From: Lepus europaeus
Lineage: Eukaryota > Chordata > Mammalia > Lagomorpha > Leporidae
DNA length: 64,000 bases
Assembly: GCF_033115175.1 (NCBI RefSeq)
Contig: NC_084837.1
Coordinates: forward strand, 22,878,266 to 22,942,265
Reading direction: 5' to 3'
The position numbers were made by a program, and so were the translations under genes. Of this stretch, positions 21,188-32,049 are shown piece by piece. How positions within the stretch are numbered: position 1 is the first letter of the stretch; the number at the start of each line of letters is the position of its first letter. The notes under the pieces were generated by a model. The model saw nothing but the letters and a program-made list of their open reading frames with translations. It ran no database searches and was not told the origin of the DNA.

Positions 21188-22941
21188 TTAAAAGATTTTT
21201 CTTATCATGAAAGGCTGTTGTATTTTATTAAATGCTTTCTCTGCACCTATTGAGATAATCATATGGTTTTTATCCCTCATTGTGTTGACGTGATGCATCA
21301 CGTTGATTGATTTGCGTCTGTTGACCCATCCTACAAGCCTGTGATAGAACCCACTTAGTCTGGATAAGTTGGTGGTTTCCATTTGCCAGTATTTGTACCA
21401 GATTTTGCAATTTGTTGTCAAATAGCCATTTGTAATAATTCCCAGTTATTATTTATGTTTCTGTGGTATCAGTTGTAGCATCTTTCATCTCTGATATTTT
21501 TTTAAATTTGGGTCTTATTTTTTCAGTGAGTTGGGCCTATGGTTCACTGATTTTTTAAAAAATAGCCCTTTATCTCACTGATATTTTGTATAGTTTTTGT
21601 TTTTGCATTTTGTTTAGCTCTTCTCTAATTTTCATTATTTTCTTCCTCTTGGTAATTTGGGATTTGATTTATTCTTGTTTTTCTAAATCCACGTTGCTAA
21701 ATAATTTATTTGATACCTTTCCAATTTTTCGATATAGGTGCTTATAGCTGTAAACTTTGCTGTTAACACTGTTTTTGCTACATCCTAAAAGTTTTGACAT
21801 GTTTTCATTGTCATTGATTTCAAGGAATTTTTGTATATTCCTTTTGATCTCTTCTGTGACCTGCTTGTTCAGGAGCATCTTGTTTAACCTCCACATGTTT
21901 GTATGTTTTCTAGAGCTTCTTTTGCTGTTAATTTCCAGCTTCATTCCATTGTGCTCAGAAGAGACACATGATATCATTTAATTTTTTTTTAATTTGTTGA
22001 GACTTTCTTTATGGCCTAGCGTACAGTCTGTTCTAGAGGATGTTCCCTGTACTGATGAAAAGAATGTGTATTCTGCAACTGTGAGATGCAGTGTTCTGTA
22101 GATATCTGTTAGGTCCATTTGGTCTGTAATGTACGTTAGTTCTTTGTTTCTTTGTTGAGTTTTTTGTTTGGTCGATCTATCCATTGATGAAAGTAGGGTG
22201 TTGAAGTTCCCATTATTATTGTATTGAAGCTTATACCCCCCTTTAGATCCATTAACATTTGTTATGTAAAACTGGGTACCCTTGCATTGGGAGCACATAC
22301 ATTTACTATAGTTACATCTTCTTGTTGAATTGATCCCTAATTATTACATAATGACCTTCTTTCTCTTTTAACAGTTTTTGTCTTAAAGTATATTTTGTCT
22401 AATAAGAGTATAGTCACTCCTGCTTGTTTCATATTTCCATTTGCATAGAATATCTTTTACCATCCTTTCATTTTCAGTCTGTGTGGGTTTTTTTTTAATT
22501 TTTAACTTTAATTTTTATTTTTTTGACAGGCAGAGTGGACAGTGAGAGAGACAGAGAGAAAGGTGTTCCTTTGCTGTTGGTTCACCCTCCAATGGCCGCC
22601 GTGGCCGGCGCACTGCAGCCAGCGCACCACGCTGATCCGATGGCAGGAGCCAGGTGCTTCTCCTGGTCTCCCATGAGGTACAGGGCCCAAGTACTTGGGC
22701 CATCCTCCTCTGCACTCCCTGGCCACAGCAGAGAGCTGGCCTGGAAGAGGGGCAACCGGGACAGGATCGGTGCCCCGACCGGGACTAGAACCTGGTGTGC
22801 CAGCGCCGCAAGGTGGAGGATTAGCCTGTGTGTTAGCCTGTTGAGCCACGGCGCCGGCCGTAGTCTGTGTGTTTCTGTATTGGTGAGGTATGTTTCTTGT
22901 AGGCAACAGATAGATGGGTCTTGTTTTTCTTTTTTATCCAT
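21188..22941 (-). pseudogene. L1 ORF2 remnant (endonuclease and partial reverse transcriptase)
   Basis: Frame fragments keep L1 ORF2 hallmarks. Near 22941-22860 is the endonuclease motif ICCLQETYLT with QDPS before it. At 22298-21978 are SSMDRSTKQK, DLTDIYRT and EYTFFSS. At 21421-21188 is the reverse transcriptase segment with [15 protein letters not shown] and [10 protein letters not shown]. The pieces lie in different frames, and part of the reverse transcriptase N-terminal region appears deleted around 21430. Function in life was target nicking and cDNA synthesis; this copy cannot do either. Confidence 0.88.
22486..22861 (-). mobile_element. Young C-SINE, antisense, in L1
   Basis: TTTTTTTGACAGGCAGAGTGGACAG to GAGCCACGGCGCCGGCC. 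Target duplication AGTCTGTGTG at 22476-22485 and 22862-22871. It interrupts the endonuclease region of the L1. Confidence 0.95.
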
Positions 22942-23301
22942 TCAGCCAGTCTATATCTTTTAATTGGAGAATTTAGTCCATTTATATTCAAGGTGATTGT
23001 TGATAATTAATAACTTGGTCCTGTCATTTTTCCTTAAATATTTTTCCTTAAATATTCCTATTGTTCCTTTACTAGACTTTCCTCATGTTCTTTCATGATG
23101 CTAATCACCTTTATCTCTTTCTATCTGTAGTACATCCCAAGTATCATTTGCAAGCCTGGCTAGGTGGTGGCAAATTCCTTTAATTTTTGCTTGTCTTGAA
23201 TGGCCTGTATTTCACCTTTATTTATGAATGAGAGCTTTGCTGGATAAAGTAGTCTGAGTTTCTGTTGAGAGGTCTGTTACCAATCTCATGGAAGTTTCTT
23301 T

Positions 23302-23655
23302 TTTTTTTTTTTTTTTTTACTTTTTGACAGGCAGAGTGGACAGTGAGAGAGAGAGAGACAGAGAGAAAGGTCTTCCTTTTGCCGTTGGTTCACCCTCCAA
23401 TGGCCGCCGCGGTAGGCGCGCTGCGGCCGGCGCACCGCGCTGATCCGATGGCAGGAGCCAGGTGCTTCTCCTGGTCTCCCATGCGGGTGCAGGGCCCAAG
23501 CACTTGGGCCATCCTCCACTGCACTCCCTGGCCACAGCAGAGAGCTGGCCTGGAAGAGGGGCAACCGGGACAGGATCGGTGCCCCGACCGGGACTAGAAC
23601 CCGGTGTGCCGGCGCCGCAAGGCAGAGGATTAGCCTAGTGAGCCGCGGCGCCGGC
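23302..23655 (-). mobile_element. Young C-SINE, antisense, in L1
   Basis: Long T-run, GACAGGCAGAGTGGACAGTG, intact GC-rich GCGGCCGGCGCACCGCGC block and CGGCGCCGGC end. Exact 12-bp target duplication GGAAGTTTCTTT (23290-23301, 23656-23667). CpG sites are well kept, which suggests recent insertion. Confidence 0.96.
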
Positions 23656-23961
23656 GGAAGTTTCTTTAAAGATGATCTGGCATTTCTCTCTTGCAAATTT
23701 TAGGATATTTTCTTTAGGTTTTACTTTTGAAAGTTTGACTGTAGTGTCACTGTGAACATCTTTTCTGATCATGCCTATTTGGAGTTCTGTGCACTTCCTA
23801 TATTTGGATATATACATCTTTCTCCAATTTGGGGCAATTTTTTGCTGTTATTTCACTGAATAGGTTTTCTGAACCATTTTCCCCATACCTTCAGGAACAC
23901 CTAAGACTCATGCATTTGGTCATTTGATTATATCCTGTAGATCCCAAACACTGTTTTTGGT

Positions 23962-24332
23962 TTTTTAAATTTTTTTCTTAATTAATTTATTTGAAAGAGT
24001 TATAAAGGAGGAGGAGGAGGAAGGGGGAGGGAGGGAGGGAGGGAGAGAGAGACAGAGACAGAGAGAGACAGAGAAGGAGAGGCAGACAGATCTTCAATCC
24101 ATTGGTTCACTCCCCAAATGGCCACAATGGCCGAGGCTGGGCCAGCCTGAAGCCAGAAGCCAGGAGTTTCTTCCAGGGGACCAAGTACTTGAGCCATCCT
24201 CCACTGCTTTCACAGGCATGTTATCAGGGAGCTGGATCAGAAATGGAGTATCCTGGATTCAAATTGGTGCCTGATTGGGATGCTGGCATTGCAGGTAGTG
24301 ACTTAACCCACTACACCACCATGCTGTCCCCT
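23962..24332 (-). mobile_element. C-SINE, antisense, in L1
   Basis: TTAATTAATTTATTTGAAAGAG, a long GGAGGA/GGGA purine tract (24006-24080) and ACTACACCACCATGCTGTCCCC. The purine tract resembles an early stage of the 29-30 kb minisatellite. Confidence 0.92.
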
Positions 24333-24437
24333 GACTGAAATATTTCAAAAGACCTGTCTTCTAGGTCAGATATTCCTTCTTCTGCCTCATCAAGTCAGTC
24401 AATTTCTCTCTCTCTCTCCCTCCTTCACTCCCCCCCC

Positions 24438-24774
24438 CTTTGTTGTAAATTTATTTATTTACTTGAAAGGCAGGGTTGCAGAGAGGGAGAGGCAGAGAGA
24501 GACAGAAAGCTCTTCCATCTGCTGATTCATTCCCCAAATGGCCACAATGGCCAGGGCCGAGCCAGGCCTAAGCCAGAAGCCTAGAACTCCATCCAGATCT
24601 CCTACATAGGTAGCAGGGGCTCAAGGACTTGGGCCCTCCATGGCCCTCCAAGGTGCATTAGCAGGGAGCTGGATCAGAAGAGGAGCAGCCAGGACAGGAA
24701 CCAGCACCTTTACAGTATGCCAGCATTGCAGGCAGTGGCTTAATCTGCTATGCCACAACACCAGCCTGCTCCAA
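24438..24774 (-). mobile_element. C-SINE, antisense, in L1
   Basis: TTGTAAATTTATTTATTTACTTGAAAGGCAGGG to GCTATGCCACAACACCAGCC. It follows a CT/C-run in the L1 at 24400-24437. Confidence 0.92.
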
Positions 24775-26159
24775 GTCTCTTTTTAAAAACTCTCCTCTGA
24801 ATTTTTTCTTTGACTTACTGAGTGGTTCATTTGTGGTATTTCTGGTTTTTTAAATATCTCTTATCTCTGCAGAATTTCTTATCCGTGTCATAAACTGATT
24901 TCCTTATTTCATTGAACTGTTTCTCTGAGTGACCCTAGGATCATTCTTTTGAATAGTTTTTCAGGCATTTTGTCAATCTCCTCTTCATTAATTATCATGT
25001 TCCTTTGGGGAAGACATAGTCCCTTCCTTGTTCATGTTTGTTGTGTTTCTATGTTGACTCTTGTGGATCTCGGGCAATCTTACTACTTTGCTACCATCTC
25101 CTCTGTAGGATGGATTTGCTTGTTTAGACTGAAGATTTTTTTTCCTTGAAAATGCACCCCTGGGGCTTGGTAGAGTGCCCAAGACTTCCACTTGAGTTCC
25201 AGGAATGTGTGCTAGGTGGGGACAGTGATCTCTGGGTGGGGCAGGAGTCTAGAGTGACACCCAAGTTGAGTGTGGTGGACCACCTCAGGATACAGTCAGT
25301 CAGTGGGCGACCTGGGTGTTGGAGTTGGTTAATGAGTTCACAGCTCTGGCTCTTCTCTGTGCCAGGGTGAACCACAATCTAGAGTGAGCTCACAGTGCCA
25401 GTGCACCCTACCCACCCAGGCATGAGCACCATACAAAGCACACCACTCCACAGTGTGTCCTCCAGCCCCTCTGTGAGATCTGTCCCCAGCGTGCAGGGAA
25501 CCCTGATTCTCCAGTCAGAGCCAGTAGAGGCTGTGGACTCCTCCCATGTCGGAGCATCGGCAGTGGGGCCTCGCAGCCTCCTCTCACCTTGCACTGGGCA
25601 GATGGTGCTTCCCAGCTGGAAGCTGGCCAGGAAGATGCAGGAGAGGCTGGTGGTGGCGTGTCTGTCCCCCTTCCTCACTGTTCCATGGAGTCTCTCTCCA
25701 TTCTCCATGAAAAGTTCTCCCAGTCCCTGGGAATGTCGTCTTTCCTTTGTTTTTTTTTTTCTGGCATCTTTCTGTCTTCTGCCAAGGCCAGTGCAGCTTC
25801 TCACTGTTCAGCCATCTTAGATGCTGTTCTGTGCATTCCACATTAAAGTAATGGGGAGGGAGACTAAACATACACCTAACATGTGAGCCTGCATTGAACT
25901 CCTGGGTGCTTACTATGTGCACAGCTGTGCACTAAAAACCTGTACACAAATGTGTTTGCCAGCTTTATTCCTAATAGCCAAAAACTACAAACACAGATGT
26001 CCTTCAAAAGGCATATGGCTAAACAAACTGTCGTATATCCATTCCACAGAACACTACCCATCAATAGAAAGGAATAAACTATTGGTACATAGCTTAGCTG
26101 GCCCACCAGAGAATTATACAGAGTGAGACATGCCAATTCCAAAAGGTTCACCCATGAGA

Positions 26160-26660
26160 GGGCTTCAAAAAGTTCATGGAAAGTGTATATTATGAAAACA
26201 CTGTGCATTTGTTTCACAATGTTTTGCATCAAAATAGAATTAGGTTTTAATTCCATTTTCCCACAAACTTTTTTTTTTTAAGTGTTTTCCTTTGTTAAGG
26301 TTTATTTATTTATTTGAAAGGTAGAGTGGCCACAAAAGAGAGGGAAAGAGAGAGAAAGATCGATTGCTCTTCCATTTACTGGTTTACTCCCTAAATGCCC
26401 ACATTAGCCAGGTCTGGGCCAGGCTGAAGCCAGGAACTAGGAACTCTATCCTTGTCTCCCACATAGATTGCATAGATCCAAGTGCTTGGGCCATCACCTG
26501 CTGTCTTCCCAGGTGCAGTAGCAGGAATCTGGATTGGAAGTGGGGCAGCCAGGATTCAAACCAGAATTCCACTATGGGATACTGGCATCGAAAAAGGGAG
26601 CTTAACCCACTGTGCCACAATGCCAGCCCCTCCACAAAATTTGGAAGTACCCCTATACTA
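26160..26660. mobile_element. MITE-like element, split by a C-SINE
   Basis: The left arm reads GGGCTTCAAAAAGTTCATGG, then TTTTGCATCAAAATAG and TTAATTCCATTTTCCCAC. After the SINE, CCACAAAATTTGGAAGTACCCC completes the right arm. The repeated CCACAAA-T at both SINE edges looks like its target duplication. Confidence 0.8.
26270..26632 (-). mobile_element. C-SINE, antisense, inside MITE
   Basis: TTAAGGTTTATTTATTTATTTGAAAGGTAGAG to CTGTGCCACAATGCCAGCCCC. The innermost layer of a three-level nest. Confidence 0.93.
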
Positions 26661-26950
26661 TATAATTCCACTTATGTAACATTCTTGAAATGACAAGGTT
26701 ATAAAATAAGAAAATTATGCCAAGAGTGAGTGGGGCAAGAGAGAAGTAGGTGTGGCTGTAAGAGCCCCAGGAGGGATTCTTTCAATGACAGCAATGTTCT
26801 GTGGCTTCGCCACATCGTTGTCACATATCATGGCTGTAATCATTGCAATATAATTTTGCAAGATGTTATCAGGGGAAACTGGGTAATGAGAGCAAAGGAT
26901 CTCTCTCTGTACTTATAGATAAATGTATTTATATTTATCAGTTTCTTTTT

Positions 26951-27275
26951 CTTTTTTTTAAGATTTATTTTATTTATTTAAAAGGGAGTTACAGAGAGAG
27001 GTAGAGACAGAGAGAGGTCTTCTTTCCACTGGTTCACTCCCCAGATGGCTGCAATGGTCAGAGCTGCACCTATCCGAAGTTAGGAGCCAGGAGCTTCTTC
27101 TGGGTCTCCCATGTGGGTGCAGGGGCCCAAGCACTTGGGCCATCTTCCACTGCTATCCCAGGCCATAGCAAAGAGCTGGATCAGAAGAGGAGCAGCCGGG
27201 ACTTGAAGTGGCGCCCATATGGGATGCCAGTTCTTCGGGCCAGGGCTTTAACCTGCTGCGCCACAGTGCGGCCCC
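26951..27275 (-). mobile_element. C-SINE, antisense (cluster copy 1)
   Basis: TTTTTTTAAGATTTATTTTATTTATTTAAAAGG to GCTGCGCCACAGTGCGGCCCC. Box B complement is diverged. Confidence 0.93.
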
Positions 27276-27604
27276 TCTTTTTTTTAAGATTTATTTATTT
27301 ATTTTAAAGACATACACAGAGAAGGAGAGGCAGAGAGAGAGAGAGAGAGAGAGGTCTTCCATCCGCTGGTTCACTCCCCAATTGGCTGCAACGGCCGGAG
27401 CTGCACCGATCCAAGCCAGGAGCTTCTTCTAGGTCTCCCAAATGACTGCAGGGGCCCAAGCACTTGAGCCATCTTCCACTGCTATCCCAGGCCATTGCAG
27501 AGAGCTGGATCGAAAGTGGAGCAGCCAGGTCTCAAACCAGCGCCCATATGGGATGCTGGCACTGCAGGCAGCAGCTTTAGCTGCTACGCCACTGTGCCGG
27601 CCCC
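27276..27604 (-). mobile_element. C-SINE, antisense (cluster copy 2)
   Basis: Starts directly after copy 1 with TTTTTTTTAAGATTTATTTATTTATTTTAAAG. (GA)n near 27330-27352; ends CTACGCCACTGTGCCGGCCCC. Confidence 0.93.
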
Positions 27605-27892
27605 CAGTTTATTTTTCTGAGAGAGAGAGAAAGAGCGAGAGCGAGTGCTCCTATCTACTAACTTATTCCCAAATGCCTGCAGCTGTTGAGACTGGACCAA
27701 GCTGAAGCTGGGAGCCAGGAACCCAGTCCAGGTATCCCATGTTGGTAGCATCACTTGCTGCCTGCCAGGATCTGCATTCGCTACAAGCTGAAGTTGAGAG
27801 CAGAGTGGAGACTCCGACGTGAACACTGATATGGGGTGTGGGTGTCCAAAGCAGTGTTTTAATCACAAGGCCAAACACCTGCCCTTCTGTAT
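27605..27892 (-). mobile_element. Older C-SINE, antisense (cluster copy 3)
   Basis: AGTTTATTTTTCTGAGAGAGAG, CTGCCTGCCAGGATCTGC and AAGGCCAAACACCTGCCC. The older head type, so the cluster mixes subfamilies. Confidence 0.85.
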
Positions 27893-28110
27893 TATTTCCT
27901 ACAATTTCCTGTGAACATATAATTATCTCAAAATTATGTTTAATTAAAAATCATAGGGGCACATACATATGTAGTGAAAGATTAAAATATGCATAGGAAT
28001 AAGTAAAATTAAAGTTTACATAGTAGATACTCAGGGGGAGAGGAAAGGGGAGAAAAAAGTACACAGGGTTTTAGTGACATCCACAATGTTTTATTTCATT
28101 ATGGTCATAA
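27893..28110 (+). mobile_element. Possible L1M 3'-end fragment
   Basis: GGGGGAGAGGAAAGGGGAGAAAAAAGTACACAGGGTTTTAGTGACATCCACAATG-type wording resembles the very 3' end of L1ME elements. Short and diverged. Confidence 0.4.
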
Positions 28111-28876
28111 TCTTAAGTGACCATGGTAACATGTTAAGATCTGATGAAGCTAGAGGGTATGGAGACACACTCATTCTATTACTTTGTCTCACATTCGGTA
28201 TCCCACTGGGGTGAATACCAAAGATGAGGTCATGACCTGCCATGGCAGGAAATAATGGGGTATATTTTCAAGAGGCAATTTTAAAGTATAAATAAAACAA
28301 AGTAGAGGTTGGTCTGTTGTTTAGTATCCCCTTGAGCTGGTAATTCTAATAATATAAGTGTTGAAAGACTTCTCCCAGCTAGACAAACAAGTCCTGCCAC
28401 CCCGGTCCCTGATGGCAAACCTACTTGCTATATTCTAGATATATTGCCTAATCTACAGATTCAGCCCATTAATGCTGAGTTCTTTATTCTAGTTTTATAC
28501 AAGGACATCCACTCAGGTCATCTCAAAACGTGTTACCATCTCAAATTAGCAAAGAATGTATTCTATCATTTTTGTTACCATCTACTAAATGAATTAAGGG
28601 GAAAATGTATTTTAGAAGTTTTCGATCATTTTGGTCAAATGTATCTTCAGTTTACACCTCTGTTTCACTAGAAATATTCCAGTGTACCACAAAGCTTTAG
28701 GCATTCTAGCAAATCATTATGCTGCAATAGTGATGATAGTGTGGGATTACATATTTCACCAAGATTTAAATTGCAAAGCCAGCATGGATGGAAAAATTAA
28801 CAAAATAAACCTTTGGAGAAAAACCCTTAAGTTGCTCATAAAATAAAATAAGCCTTCTTTCATGAGCATACTCTTT
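28111..28876. other. No feature recognised
   Basis: AT-rich, unassigned. No coding evidence. Confidence 0.5.
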
Positions 28877-29150
28877 TGTGGTCTGAATGTGTCCCCCCAA
28901 ATTCACATGTTGGAAACTGAATCCCCAAAACAGCAGTGTTGGCAGGTGGGCCTTCGGGGAGACATTTGGCAGAGATCCCTTGAATGGACTGATGCCCTTG
29001 TGAAAGGGAAGGTGCCTGTCCACCTGCCACCGTGCAAGGACGCAGCGGCCTCCTCTGAGTGGACAAAGCAGCAGGTGCCCTCCAGGAAGCAGAGACTCTC
29101 ACCAGCATCCACCGGTACCTTCATCTTGGACTTCTAGAACTAAGAGGAAA
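28877..29150 (+). mobile_element. MST/MLT-like MaLR LTR, sense
   Basis: TGTGGTCTGAATGTGTCCCCCCAAATTCACATG at the start and CATCTTGGACTTCTAGAACTAAGAG near the end match the sense MaLR order. Shortened internally. Confidence 0.75.
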
Positions 29151-29164
29151 AGACATTTCCATTC

Positions 29165-30606
29165 TTTTTTATTTAAGATTTTATTAAATGCTGAGTGACA
29201 GAGAGACAGAGGGAGAGGGAGAGGGAGATGGAGATGAGGGAGAGGAGGGAGAGGAAGAGACAGGAGGAGGAGGGAGAGGGAGAGGAGGGAGAGGGAGAGG
29301 AGGGAGAGTGAGAGGAGGAGGAGGGAGAGGGAGAGGAGGGAGAGGAGGAGGAGGGAGAGGAGAGGAGGAGGAGGGAGAGGAGAGGAGGGGGAGGGAGAGG
29401 AGAGGAGGGAGAGGAGAGGAAGGAGAGGAGGAGGAGGGAGAGGGAGAGGAGGGAGAGGAGAGGAGGGAGAGGAGAGGAGGGGGAGGGAGAGGGAGAGGAG
29501 GGAGAGGGAGAGGAGGGAGAGGACGGAGAGGGAGAGTGAGAGGAGGAGGAGGGAGAGGGAGAGGAGGGATAGGAGGAGGAGGGAGAGGAGGGATAGGAGG
29601 AGGAGGGAGAGGGAGAGGAGGGAGAGGGAGAGGAGAGGAGGAGGAGGGAGAGGGAGAGGAGGGAGAGGAGAGGAGGGAGAGGGAGAGGAGAGGAGGAGGA
29701 GGGAGAGGGAGAGGAGGGAGAGGAGAGGAGGGGGAGGGAGAGGAGAGGAGGGAGAGGGAGAGGAGGAGGGGGGGGAGGGAGAGGAGGGGGAGGGAGAGGA
29801 GGGGGAGGGAGAGGAAGAGGAGAGGGAGGGAGAGGAGGGAGAGGAGGGAGAGGGAGAGGAGGGAGAGAGAGAGGAGGGAGAGAGAGAGGAGGGAGAGGGA
29901 GAGGAGGGAGAGGGAGAGTGAGAGGAGGAGGAGGGAGAGGGAGAGTGAGAGGAGGAGGAGGGAGAGGGAGAGGAGGGAGAGGAGGGAGAGGGAGAGTGAG
30001 AGGAGGAGGAGGGAGAGGAGAGGAGGAGGAGGGAGAGGAGGGAGAGGAGAGGAGGGGGAGGGAGAGGAGAGGAGGGAGAGGGAGAGGAGGGAGAGGAGGG
30101 AGAGGAGGGAGAGGGAGAGGAGGGAGAGGGAGAGGAGGAGGAGGGAGAGGAGGGAGAGGAGGGAGAGGGAGAGGAGGGAGAGGAGGGAGAGGAGGAGGAG
30201 GGAGAGGAGGGAGAGGAGAGAGAGGAGGGAGAGGGAGAGGAGGGAGAGGGAGAGGAGGAGGAGGGAGAGGAGGGAGAGGGAGAGGAGAGCAGGGAGAGGA
30301 GGGAGAGGGAGAGGAGGGAGAGTGAGAGGAGGGAGAGGGAGAGAATCTCTATCCACTGATTCACCCACCTAAAGCCCCCAACAACTAGGGACGGGCCAGG
30401 CCAAGGCCAGGAGCTGCAGACTCAGTGCAGGTGTCCCACATGGGTGGCAGGGACCCAGGTGATTGAGCCATCACCCACTGCCTCCTAGAATGCACCTTAG
30501 CAGGAAGCTCCAGTGGAGAGCAGAGCTGGGACTTGAACCCAGCTTGCTGATACGGGATGCAGGTGTCCTGAGAGGTAGCTTAGCTGTGTGCCAAGTGCCC
30601 GCTCCT
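29165..30606 (-). mobile_element. Older C-SINE carrying a 1.1 kb internal expansion, antisense
   Basis: SINE tail TTTATTTAAGATTTTATTAAATGC at the left and body from ATCTCTATCCACTGATTCACCC to GTGCCAAGTGCCCGCTCC at the right bracket the purine array. A normal copy is about 320 bp. Here the GA segment alone exceeds 1.1 kb. Confidence 0.88.
29208..30345. repeat. Purine minisatellite (GGAGAG/GGAGGA mosaic)
   Basis: Roughly 1.14 kb of almost pure A/G on the plus strand, with only scattered T (GAGAGTGAGAG) and rare C. Period is a mosaic of 3, 6 and longer multiples of 3, so frames stay open on both strands. The resulting 394-421 codon Ser/Leu/Pro or Arg/Gly/Glu strings are compositional artefacts, not genes. 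Polypurine mirror symmetry allows triplex (H-DNA) formation. Confidence 0.97.
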
Positions 30607-30735
30607 AAACCAGAGTCTTAAACCCCATCACCCCAGATTCTGATTCAAGGGGCCAAGAATCTGCATTTCAGATTAGCTCTCAGTATTGCTGAAATGCCCA
30701 TCTGCCAACCACATTCTGAGAAATGTTTCAAGGGG
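30607..30735 (+). mobile_element. MER5-like hAT-Charlie MITE fragment
   Basis: CCCCAGATTCTGATTCAAGGGGCC, AAGAATCTGCATTTCAGA and CAACCACATTCTGAGAAATG are in the order of MER5-type elements (GATTCTGATTCAGTAGG, CTGCATTTC, CCACACTTTGAG). Confidence 0.7.
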
Positions 30736-31107
30736 TGTTTGTTTGTTTGTTAAAGCCCTTTGACTTTGGTCCTCACGTAGCCTTTGGAATCTAATCCTTG
30801 TTGGGTTCTCAGGTTGAAGTTTACAGTCAGGACGTGGGAGGTGGCAGGCCCCAGCAGGATTGTTGCCATATACGGAGTCATGAAGTTCAGCCACACAGCA
30901 CACAGTAACACAGAACCATATGCTGCATTAGCCTGCATGGTTTAAAGTCCCTGCCTTCAGAGAGCTCAGGATCGTTCCTGCATCTTCCAACTGCCTGAGA
31001 CTGCTTTGAATTGCCACAGTGCTTTTCATTAGCCAGAGTGCTTGAGTGGCTTAAGGGAACATTTTAATGGTGGCATTATATTGAAGAGGACACGAACAAT
31101 TGAGAAT
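30736..31107. other. No feature recognised
   Basis: Unassigned sequence with a (GTTT)n trace near 30736. Confidence 0.5.
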
Positions 31108-31446
31108 TACATGATTTTAAGATTATTTAATATGAAAGAGAAAGGAAGAGGAAGAGGAAAGAGAAAGAGAGAGAAAGAAAGATATGTCTTCCATCTGCTG
31201 GCTCACTCTACAGATGACCACAACAGCCAGGGCTTGGCCAAGCCAAAGTCAGGATCCTGGAGCCTCATCCAGGTCTCCCACATAGGTAGCAGGGGCCCAA
31301 GCTCTTGGTCCATCTTCCACTGCTTTTCCAGGCCGTTAAGAGGGACCTGGATTGGAAGTGGAGCAGCAGGGACACAAACTGGCATACAGATGGGATGCAG
31401 GTGCAACTGGCAGCACCTTTACCCCCCACGCCACAATGCCAGCCTC
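31108..31446 (-). mobile_element. C-SINE, antisense
   Basis: GATTTTAAGATTATTTAATATGAAAGAG, a GGAAGAGG purine tract, and CACGCCACAATGCCAGCC. Confidence 0.9.
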
Positions 31447-31510
31447 AAGAATTACATTTGATAGGATATACATGAAAAAGCACATAGCTATTAATGTATC
31501 AAAATAATTG

Positions 31511-31853
31511 GGCCGGCACCGTGGCTCAACAGGCTAATCCTCCGCCTTGCGGCGCCGGCACACCGGGTTCTAGTCCCAGTCGGGGCTCCGGATTCTGTCC
31601 CGGTTGCCCTTCTTCCAGGCCAGCTCTCTGCTGTGGCCCGGGAGTGCAGTGGAGGATGGCCCAAGTACTTGGGCCCTGCACCCCATGGGAGACCAGGAGA
31701 AGCACCTGGCTCCTGCCATCGGATCAGCGTGGTGCGCTGGCCGCAGCGCACCAGCCGCGGCGGCCATTGGAGGGTGAACCACCGGCAAAAGGAAGACCTT
31801 TCTCTCTGTCTCTCTCTCTCACTGTCCACTCTGCCTGTCTAAAATAATAATAA
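31511..31853 (+). mobile_element. Young C-SINE, sense, (AAT)n tail
   Basis: GGCCGGCACCGTGGCTCAAC head, GGTTCTAGTCCCAGTCGGGG, CACTGTCCACTCTGCCTGTC and an (AAT)n tail. The flank AAAATAATTG before and ATAATAATTGG after may be the target duplication, blurred by the tail repeat. Confidence 0.94.
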
Positions 31854-32049
31854 TAATAATAATTGGATCATATCATTAAAATGAAAGGGAATTTTATTCT
31901 GGAATGCATGGACATTTTGGTCTTGCAACACAGGCAATGTTTTGTCTACTATGTAATGACAGTTATTGCTCTAGAAATTTTATTGCCAAATCATTGACTT
32001 TTCTCCAAAAACAAGCATCATAATCACTGTGTTAGAAACACACATTGTA

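Larger units (their letters stand above)
20966..25835 (-). mobile_element. Old L1 (L1M-type) element, antisense, 3' truncated
   Basis: Read on the minus strand it runs from a 5' UTR-like start near 25835 through ORF1-like sequence to ORF2, and breaks off within the reverse transcriptase region. L1 segments are about 25835-24775, 24437-24333, 23961-23656, 23301-22862 and 22485-20966. Four C-SINEs fill the gaps. All frames are broken by stops and indels, so it is inactive. It is older than the SINEs it carries. Confidence 0.85.
25905..26935 (+). mobile_element. Old L1M 3' end, sense, split by MITE and SINE
   Basis: Before the break: AATGTGTTTGCCAGCTTTATTCCTAATAGCC, CAACACAGATGTCC-like text and AATAGAAAGGAATAAACTATTGG. 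After 26660: ATATAATTCCACTTATGTAACATTC, AGAAGTAGGTGTGGC and TGTAATCATTGCAATATAATTTTGC. This is the usual L1MA/MB 3' order, non-coding here. Confidence 0.75.

Noticed and set aside
25379-25820. Pair of opposed 141-codon frames
   Set aside because: They lie in the GC-rich 5' UTR-like part of the antisense L1, with no L1 ORF1 motifs and no other family match.
29099-30372. Open frames of 394 and 421 codons on both strands
   Set aside because: They are translations of the purine minisatellite: low complexity, present on both strands, and period a multiple of three.
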